Assembly (NCBI GenBank): GCA_014799765.1
Contig: JAAVHK010000098.1
Coordinates: forward strand, 1-11,640
Reading direction: 5' to 3'
Length of the DNA: 11,640 bases
Source: Ruminococcus sp.
GTDB lineage: Bacteria; Bacillota; Clostridia; Oscillospirales; Ruminococcaceae
The first letter of the stretch is position 1. Each line of letters opens with the position of its first letter. This document shows positions 6,795 to 11,640 of this stretch, piece after piece. The notes beneath the pieces are model-generated. The model saw only the letters and a list, made by a program, of their open reading frames with translations, was not told where the DNA came from and ran no database searches. The translations under genes and the position numbers were made by a program.

Positions 6795-7792
6795 TTTGCC
6801 ATACTCCTTTTAAACAACATGAAACACGGAAGTATAAATAATATTATTCCTGTCACGATAATGTATATGAATCCCTTGTTTTCGCCCGAAAACAGAAACG
6901 CTGAACCAATCATCATAGCCAGTACCGAAGTAGTACGGAGATACCGGAACTGAGGAATAATTTTTTTCAGTAACTCACCGGCGGAAAGGCTTTGTACACC
7001 TATAGCAAATACTGCAAATACCGCAAATATTATCAGAAATAAAGAATCTATACGCTGTACCGGAAACGGTTGCGAAAGTTGTGCGGCGGTGACTACAGGA
7101 AATTCAGTTATTGCCATGATACCACCGGCAACCAGTATCGACGACAATATTACAGAAACGGTCAGTATTATTTTTCCGGAAAAATAATAAATAGTATTTT
7201 TCATGTAGTTTCCTTTTGTGAATCCAAGAAATACGACGAAACTTCCGAGACCTCCGCTTATGAAAAATCCCCTTGAAATTTCTGTCAGAAAACTTTCAGT
7301 AGTTTTGGTATTCTGAATGTTGCTCCAGTCGGAATTAAACAAGGCACTTATTACTACTACCAGCAGTGAGACAATACCTGCTCCGACGGCTATCACCGCT
7401 GAACGTGAAACAGCTTTTATGCCGGTAGAAGACGCATACAGACATACTATGGCAATCATACCGGCAATGAGTAATTTTCCCCATATACCGTTTGAATTTT
7501 CATACGGAATGTAAATCACATCAGATGCCTGCCATAACATAGAAAACAGTACTCCACCCCACAGAATAATATAAATAAAATATATTGTCTGAATTAATTT
7601 TCCGGAATTTTCAATATTTCCGCCTGAGTTGTAGAGTTTTATTAATGGAAGTGTCATTATAAACTGTATGGCAATTCCGCACATAAAGCCCATAAGAGTA
7701 GTTATTGAAATCTGTCCACGGAAACAGAAAAGTGTAAAAGTGTCGGTAATAAGGAGCATTGCTGAAAACTGATTTTTAGTTATTTTATCCAT
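6791..7792 (-). CDS. GerB-type spore germination permease
   Basis: This is the B subunit of a germinant receptor, an integral membrane protein of the APC transporter superfamily (spore germination permease family) that senses nutrients in the spore inner membrane together with the A and C subunits. The protein has 333 residues, a little short of the usual 360 or so, and is hydrophobic throughout, with about nine or ten membrane segments. A typical stretch is TEFPVVTAAQ, then FPVQRIDSLFLIIFAVFAVF. ATG at 7792 is preceded by GGAGGG five bases upstream. The gene starts 17 bases after the GerA-type stop and overlaps the lipoprotein gene by four bases. Confidence 0.9.
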   Translation of the reverse strand: MDKITKNQFSAMLLITDTFTLFCFRGQISITTLMGFMCGIAIQFIMTLPLIKLYNSGGNIENSGKLIQTIYFIYIILWGGVLFSMLWQASDVIYIPYENSNGIWGKLLIAGMIAIVCLYASSTGIKAVSRSAVIAVGAGIVSLLVVVISALFNSDWSNIQNTKTTESFLTEISRGFFISGGLGSFVVFLGFTKGNYMKNTIYYFSGKIILTVSVILSSILVAGGIMAITEFPVVTAAQLSQPFPVQRIDSLFLIIFAVFAVFAIGVQSLSAGELLKKIIPQFRYLRTTSVLAMMIGSAFLFSGENKGFIYIIVTGIILFILPCFMLFKRSMAK

Positions 7793-7809
7793 TTGCCCTC
7801 CGTGTGAAA

Positions 7810-9261
7810 CTATTCATGATATTGTTCAACTGTAAAATTTCTTGACTGCATTTCCGGAAAACCTGCTCTTATAGCAGTATCGTCCATTCCGGCAGATTTG
7901 AACGGCGACAAAGGTGCGGTATAAGGGAAGCCGTAATCTTCTGTGGAACATATATTTACAAGTACCGCACAGGCAAGTATACTTATGCCGAAAAGTCCGA
8001 ATATTCCGCCGGATATAAGAAAAGCTATCCTTAATATTACCATGGTGTCATTAAGTTCAGGTACTACAAAACCGCTTATTACTGCCAATGCGGTTATAGT
8101 TAGAAGAGGTGTACTTATCAATCCGGAATCAACAGCGGCATCACCGATTATAAGACCGCTTACTATACTTACCGCACCGCCGACGGCTTTCGGAAGTCTT
8201 ATACCTGCTTCACGGATTATTTCGTACATAAGCAGTACAAAAAGCGACTCCGTAAGTATTGACAAAGGTGCCTGTTGTTCCGCCTCTACAAGTAACATCA
8301 ACATTGTACTGTTGAGAAGTTCAGGATGATATATTACTATTGCCGTATATACCGCCGGAAGCAGTATAGATATAAGAAAACCTAAATACTTTATCCACCG
8401 TATGAATGTTGCATAATATGGTTTAAAAGCATAGTCGTCGAGTGTCTGGAAACTTTCGCAGAAAAGTTTCGGAATGACTATCGAAAACGGTACGCCGTCT
8501 ATAAGAAGTGCTATACGTCCCTCAATGAGTTTTGAACATAAAACGTCAGGTCTTTCAGTAGTACCTGTTGAGCTGAAAAGTTCAAAGTTACCGTTTTCCA
8601 CAAACGGACGTATATAACCGGTACTTAAAATGCTTTCGAGTTTTATATTGTCGAGGGAATCGTGAATTTTTTTCAGTAATTCCGGTGGTACTCTGTCTTT
8701 CATGTAGCATAAGCATAAGTCTGTACGGCTTTTGTCACCTTTTGTGAAAAGTTCCATAACCAGTTCCGGACTTTTTATCCTACGCCGGATAAGTGACATA
8801 TTAGTACGTACCACTTCAACAAAGCCTTCGTGCGAACCCATTATATTTCCTTCGCTTGACGGTTCGGAAATACTCCGTACTGCATAGCCCTGTACGCCAA
8901 ATGCAAGGGCTTTGTTCATACCGTCGGCGACGAGTACCGCAAAGCCTGAGTGTATCAATCGGAAAAGCGTATCGTATTCTGTGGCAACCGGTCTGTCAGT
9001 TGACATCAGCATGAAATTCTGTATATAGTGGAAAAGTTCATGGGAATCTTTCTGTTTTTCTATATTGACTATAGGTTCTAAAATAAGTTCCGTTATTGTT
9101 GCAGTGGATAACATACCCTCACAACATATCAAGGCACATTTTATATCGCCGGTTATAAACTCGTTTATCATCACGTCGGAAGAATTTCCGGAAATTTCCT
9201 TTATCTTACGGATATTTGTTTTCAAGTCCGGTATTATTGTTAATTCCTTGTAATTCTGCAA
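7810..9261 (-). CDS. GerA-type spore germination receptor subunit
   Basis: This is the A subunit of a nutrient germinant receptor. Residue numbers count from GTG 9270. A cytosolic N-terminal half contains the family pattern SEPSSEGNIMGSHEGFVEVV (about 135-154) and RTNMSLIRRRIK, then RPDVL and LIEGRIALLIDGVPF (240-262). Membrane segments begin at FIRWIKYLGFLISILLPAVY (about 289-308) and continue through REAGIRLPKAVGGAVSIV and SGLIIGDAAV; DYGFPYTAPLSPF closes the domain. Total length, 483-486 residues, is normal. Two starts are possible. GTG 9270 has no spaced ribosome binding site, whereas TTG 9261 has GGGGTGA five bases upstream, the same spacing as at tsaD, so I prefer 9261. It heads a three-gene operon with the GerB-type and Ger(x)C-type genes. 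Confidence 0.95.
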   Translation of the reverse strand: MQNYKELTIIPDLKTNIRKIKEISGNSSDVMINEFITGDIKCALICCEGMLSTATITELILEPIVNIEKQKDSHELFHYIQNFMLMSTDRPVATEYDTLFRLIHSGFAVLVADGMNKALAFGVQGYAVRSISEPSSEGNIMGSHEGFVEVVRTNMSLIRRRIKSPELVMELFTKGDKSRTDLCLCYMKDRVPPELLKKIHDSLDNIKLESILSTGYIRPFVENGNFELFSSTGTTERPDVLCSKLIEGRIALLIDGVPFSIVIPKLFCESFQTLDDYAFKPYYATFIRWIKYLGFLISILLPAVYTAIVIYHPELLNSTMLMLLVEAEQQAPLSILTESLFVLLMYEIIREAGIRLPKAVGGAVSIVSGLIIGDAAVDSGLISTPLLTITALAVISGFVVPELNDTMVILRIAFLISGGIFGLFGISILACAVLVNICSTEDYGFPYTAPLSPFKSAGMDDTAIRAGFPEMQSRNFTVEQYHE

Positions 9262-9293
9262 TATTTTCACCCCACAAGTAAAAAATCTGTTTT

Positions 9294-9323
9294 TATTATG
9301 TACTTAAATACTGAAAATATCCG
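9294..9323 (-). promoter_or_regulatory. Possible sigma-G promoter of the ger operon
   Basis: On the minus strand, CATAATA (9300-9294) matches the sigma-G -10 pattern. CGGATA (9323-9318), 17 bases upstream, partly fits the -35 pattern. A start near 9286 would leave a short leader of about 25 bases before the preferred TTG. Germinant receptor operons of Bacillus are made in the forespore by sigma-G, so the site agrees with the genes, but a match in A+T-rich DNA could be chance. Confidence 0.4.
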
Positions 9324-9372
9324 GTCTGAGAGGTCTATAACTATCAATTAGAATAAAATTTCAGAAAAACAC

Positions 9373-9401
9373 TTGAAAAATTTTCGGAATACTGTTATTA
9401 T
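9373..9401 (+). promoter_or_regulatory. Sigma-A-type promoter of gtrA-like gene and dusB
   Basis: TTGAAA (9373-9378) and TATTAT (9396-9401) are separated by 17 bases. Transcription would start near 9408, giving a leader of about 29 bases with AAAGGAA at 9423-9429 before the ATG at 9437. The near-palindrome GAAAAATTTTC begins inside the -35 box and might be an operator, though it is also a simple A/T run. Confidence 0.65.
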
Positions 9402-9436
9402 ATTATAGGTAATCCTGAAATGAAAGGAAATCATAT

Positions 9437-9916
9437 ATGGAAAAATTAATAAAGGCTTGTGTTTCTATACTGCCGGAATCTCTACAGAAAATATATTACA
9501 AGTATGAAGAAAAATTCATGTACATACTTTTCGGTGGTCTCACGACGGTAATTTCAATAGTCACGAAACTTATAGTATTTGCGGTAGTAGCCGGTGAACC
9601 TGCATGGGAAAGTACTGCCGGTGTAGTAATATCGTGGATATTTGCAGTTACTTTTGCATTTTTTACAAATAAAAAGTACGTTTTCAAGAACGAAACTAAA
9701 ACCGCTAAGGAGTTCTGGACGATTTTCGCATCATTTTACGGTGCAAGGCTTGCTACTTTCGTAGTAGAGGAGCTTATGTTTGTACTGTTATGCGACATAC
9801 TGCATCTTAACAAGACTATCATCACATTTGCAAGTCAGGTAATTATATTTGTCGCTAACTATGTTCTCAGTAAGTTATTCGTATTCCGTAACAAGAAAGA
9901 AGACAAATCAGAATGA
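9437..9916 (+). CDS. GtrA-like family membrane protein
   Basis: A 159-residue member of the GtrA family, small four-helix membrane proteins often thought to move lipid-linked sugars across the membrane for glycosylation of surface polymers. Four hydrophobic segments are visible at about 27-52, 60-77, 95-120 and 127-147. The two family hallmarks are FTNKKYVFK after helix 2 (76-84) and NYVLSKLFVFR after helix 4 (141-151). The N-terminus (LPESLQKIYYKYEEK) and the charged tail should be cytosolic. AAAGGAA precedes the ATG. The stop overlaps the dusB start by four bases (ATGA), yet no functional link to tRNA modification is obvious. No glycosyltransferase lies nearby, so the substrate is unknown. 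Confidence 0.9.
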   Translation: MEKLIKACVSILPESLQKIYYKYEEKFMYILFGGLTTVISIVTKLIVFAVVAGEPAWESTAGVVISWIFAVTFAFFTNKKYVFKNETKTAKEFWTIFASFYGARLATFVVEELMFVLLCDILHLNKTIITFASQVIIFVANYVLSKLFVFRNKKEDKSE

Positions 9917-10902
9917 CAGTCAGTATCGGAAATGTTGAAATAGAAAAAACTGCCGTTCTTGCACCTATGGCGAGTGTTGCAGACCGTTCATACAGACTTA
10001 TGTGCAAAAAATACGGAGCGTCATATGTTGTAAGCGAGATGGTTTCCGCTAAGGGAATATGTTACAGTGATAAAAAGACTTCTGCATTATGTACGGTCAC
10101 GCCACAGGAAAGACCTATGGCAATACAGCTTTTCGGCAGTGAACCCGATTTCATGGCGGAGGCTGTAAAGATAGTCCTTGAATATAACCCCGATATTATT
10201 GATATTAATATGGGCTGTCCGGTACATAAGGTAATAAACACCGGAGCAGGTTCGGCACTTATGAAAGATATAAAACTTGCTTCACGGATTACCGAATCTG
10301 CGGTTAAGTCTGCCGGTAGTGTTCCGGTGACTGTCAAAATACGTTCCGGATGGGACAGTCAGCACATTAACGCCGTCGAAATGGCAAAGGCTCTTGAAAA
10401 TTCCGGAGCTTCTGCAATTGCCGTACATGGACGTACCCGTGACCAGTTCTATACAGGTATCGCCGACAGGGATATTATACATCAGGTGAAAAATGCAGTT
10501 TCGATACCGGTCATCGCTAACGGTGATGTGACTGATGCTGAATCCTGTATTGATATGTACGAAAAAACCGGTTGTGACCTTGTTATGATTGGCAGGGGCA
10601 GTTATGGAAATCCATTTATTTTTGAGGAAATTTCCGCACGGCTTTCCGGTAAGGAGTACACACCCCCGACGGTACAGGAAAAAATGTCGGTAATGCTTGA
10701 ACATATCCGGCTGATATTAAGTCTCAGCGACAAGCCGGAAGAACTCGCTATGCATGAAGCACGTAAACACGCCTCGTGGTACATGAACGGTTATTACGGT
10801 TCGGCGAAGTTCAGAGGGCGTTGTTATCAGCTGTCATCTTATGCAGAGGCGGAAAGTCTTGCAAGGGAATTTGTCGATTTGCAGGCTTTAAAGGGCTTTT
10901 AA
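9913..10902 (+). CDS. dusB: tRNA-dihydrouridine synthase DusB
   Basis: A 329-residue FMN enzyme that reduces uridines in the tRNA D loop to dihydrouridine with NADPH. The TIM-barrel features appear in order: LAPMASVADRSYR near the N-terminus (FMN binding), QLFGSEP at 72-78, DINMGCPVHK with the catalytic C102, VKIRSGWD with K142, VHGRTRDQFYTG with H172, IANGDV at 201-206 and MIGRGSYGNPFIF at 225-237. The C-terminal helical domain (HEARKHASWYMNGYYGSAKFR) binds tRNA. The signatures and length fit DusB, the common dihydrouridine synthase of Firmicutes. It is translationally coupled to the GtrA-like gene. No strong terminator follows. Confidence 0.96.
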   Translation: MTVSIGNVEIEKTAVLAPMASVADRSYRLMCKKYGASYVVSEMVSAKGICYSDKKTSALCTVTPQERPMAIQLFGSEPDFMAEAVKIVLEYNPDIIDINMGCPVHKVINTGAGSALMKDIKLASRITESAVKSAGSVPVTVKIRSGWDSQHINAVEMAKALENSGASAIAVHGRTRDQFYTGIADRDIIHQVKNAVSIPVIANGDVTDAESCIDMYEKTGCDLVMIGRGSYGNPFIFEEISARLSGKEYTPPTVQEKMSVMLEHIRLILSLSDKPEELAMHEARKHASWYMNGYYGSAKFRGRCYQLSSYAEAESLAREFVDLQALKGF

Positions 10903-11066
10903 TTATCCGTACAGTAAAAATGCACAATTTTTATGTTGAAATTTCGTATGAATAACCAAAAACGTGAAATAATAAATTTTGTAAACAGGTTTTGTGGCGT
11001 AAATACGTTGTTTTCCGGTATTATCCGGTGAAGTTTTTACGTGTTTTTTACGGACTTGTTGAAAAA
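10903..11066 (+). other. Intergenic region after dusB, no gene seen
   Basis: No reading frame with a credible ribosome binding site is visible. Just after dusB, TAAAAAT (10915-10921) and ATTTTTA (10927-10933) form a 7-bp A/T-only hairpin, too weak to be a confident terminator. Further on are a small palindrome CGTAAATACG, a CCGGTATTATCCGG element and two copies of TTTTTACG (in TTTTTACGTG and TTTTTTACGG). I cannot assign a role to any of these. Confidence 0.5.
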
Positions 11067-11100
11067 TATTCTGAAAAATATGTTTGCAAATTTCAGAATA
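11067..11100 (+). promoter_or_regulatory. Operator-like inverted repeat over the capA -35
   Basis: TATTCTGAAA (11067-11076) and TTTCAGAATA (11091-11100) are perfect 10-bp inverted arms around a 14-base spacer. The spacer contains the -35 box (11084-11089), and the right arm lies between -35 and -10. The position suits a dimeric repressor, though a DNA or RNA hairpin is an alternative. No T tract follows, so it is not a standard terminator. Confidence 0.5.
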
Positions 11101-11112
11101 GTATGATATAAT
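11084..11112 (+). promoter_or_regulatory. Extended -10 promoter of the CapA-family gene
   Basis: TTGCAA (11084-11089) and a perfect TATAAT (11107-11112) are 17 bases apart, and TG at 11104-11105 makes an extended -10. Transcription should start near 11119, about 50 bases before the ATG at 11168. Confidence 0.85.
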
Positions 11113-11122
11113 TGTAAAGGAA

Positions 11123-11153
11123 CAGGAAGTTATATTAATTTATTAACTTTCTG
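11123..11153 (+). promoter_or_regulatory. 5'-UTR hairpin next to the capA ribosome binding site
   Basis: CAGGAAGTTA (11123-11132) pairs with TAACTTTCTG (11144-11153): ten continuous pairs including one G-T, with an 11-base loop. It would start a few bases from the predicted mRNA 5' end and stop two bases before AAGGAG (11155-11160). It could protect the mRNA 5' end or tune ribosome access. Confidence 0.55.
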
Positions 11154-11167
11154 TAAGGAGATTAAAA

Positions 11168-11640
11168 ATGAATTTTAAAAAGTTATATTCATTTACAGCA
11201 GTTCTTTTAATGCTGTCAACCTGTACTTCCTGTGGTGATACCGTGGGACAGGTAGGCGAAAATGAAAGTGAAATTGATTTTCCTGAACCGGTCACTGTCG
11301 AATCAACTACCGAAGAGCCGACTACTCAACCACCTCCGGAAGACAAGAGAGTTCATGTTGTTTCCGCCGGTGATAATCTTATTCATTATTCCGTCCTCAA
11401 AAACGGTGAGGCTTACGCTTCCGGACAGGATGGTGTAACCTACGATTTCAGACCGATTTATGAAAACGTCAAGCCTATTATCGAAAGTGCTGATGTTGCC
11501 GTTCTCAATCAGGAAACTGTTATTTCTGAAAGCAACGGCGTAAGGGGTGCGGACGGCGGACAGCTTATTTTCAACTCACCGCCTGAAGTCGCCGACGCTG
11601 TAATAGATGCCGGTTTTGACGTGTTCACAATGGCAAATAA
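11168..11640 (+). CDS. CapA-family lipoprotein (3' end outside window)
   Basis: The first 157 codons of a secreted lipoprotein related to the CapA/PgsA capsule-biosynthesis (metallophosphatase-fold) family. A signal peptide (MNFKK then FTAVLLMLS) ends at LSTC or CTSC, so the lipidated cysteine is C19 or C22. A Ser/Thr/Pro/Glu-rich linker (about 38-62, ESTTEEPTTQPPPED) leads to the enzyme domain. The domain starts VHVVSAGDNLIHYSVL, whose GDN fits the metal-binding GD motif, followed by DVAVLNQETVIS and FNSPPEVADAVIDAGFDVFT then MAN, where the family has a conserved MANNH. AAGGAG lies seven bases before the ATG. CapA-like proteins act outside the cell in exopolymer assembly or as phosphoesterases; the substrate here is unknown. 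Confidence 0.88.
   Translation, partial: MNFKKLYSFTAVLLMLSTCTSCGDTVGQVGENESEIDFPEPVTVESTTEEPTTQPPPEDKRVHVVSAGDNLIHYSVLKNGEAYASGQDGVTYDFRPIYENVKPIIESADVAVLNQETVISESNGVRGADGGQLIFNSPPEVADAVIDAGFDVFTMAN

Noticed and set aside
7943..8329. Plus-strand 128-codon open frame opposite the gerA-type gene
   Set aside because: The minus-strand frame shows full family motifs in this segment; the plus frame reflects the complementary codons.
10282..10704. Minus-strand 140-codon open frame opposite dusB
   Set aside because: dusB catalytic and FMN-binding motifs cover the same bases; no start signal is seen for the antisense frame.
3675..10900. Very frequent TTCCGG/TTTCCGGAA words on both strands
   Set aside because: They fall mostly within coding frames and follow from preferred codons (TCC GGA, CCG GAA); no regular spacing that would suggest a repeat array or uptake signal.
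10915..10933. Hairpin after dusB as a terminator
   Set aside because: The seven-pair stem has only A-T pairs and no clean T tract follows, so it is too weak to call.

Overview
The window looks like chromosome of a spore-forming, low-GC Gram-positive bacterium, most likely a Clostridia member near Ruminococcus/Oscillospiraceae. The grounds are an A+T-rich sequence with strong AAGGAG/AGGTGA ribosome binding sites, a ger spore-germinant-receptor operon, a polA lacking proofreading motifs, and a small two-CxxC protein (DUF6472-like) coupled to tsaD. The taxonomic placement is inference; no 16S is present.

Layout. (1) 1-385, plus strand: the 3' end of a stable-RNA transcription unit, tRNA-Lys(CTT, 5'-truncated), tRNA-Glu(CTC), 5S rRNA and tRNA-Asn(GTT), closed by a hairpin terminator. 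(2) 404-1285, plus strand: a frameshifted pseudogene and an intact orphan gene of unknown function, ending at a terminator shared with the convergent minus-strand genes. (3) 1284-6251, minus strand: a housekeeping operon read from a good sigma-A-type promoter at 6223-6251. It holds polA, a RimI-type acetyltransferase with an unusual C-terminal SUKH-like extension, a small unknown gene, tsaD (tRNA t6A synthesis) and a small Cys-rich protein, all tightly spaced or overlapping. (4) 6252-9261, minus strand: a three-gene germinant receptor operon (GerA-, GerB- and a short Ger(x)C-type lipoprotein), preceded by a possible sigma-G promoter. (5) 9373-10902, plus strand: a divergent GtrA-family membrane protein gene overlapping dusB (tRNA dihydrouridine synthase). 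(6) 10903-11640, plus strand: an intergenic region with a perfect 10-bp inverted repeat over the -35 of a strong extended -10 promoter, a 10-bp 5'-UTR hairpin, and the start of a CapA-family lipoprotein cut by the window edge.

Several genes concern translation: tRNAs and 5S, t6A synthesis (tsaD), dihydrouridine (dusB) and probably ribosomal protein or other N-terminal acetylation (RimI). The most unusual items are the RimI/SUKH-like fusion beside tsaD, the truncated Ger(x)C lipoprotein, and the operator-like repeat plus 5'-UTR hairpin before the CapA gene. I found no CRISPR array, transposon or phage genes, and nothing that clearly forms a new multi-gene system.
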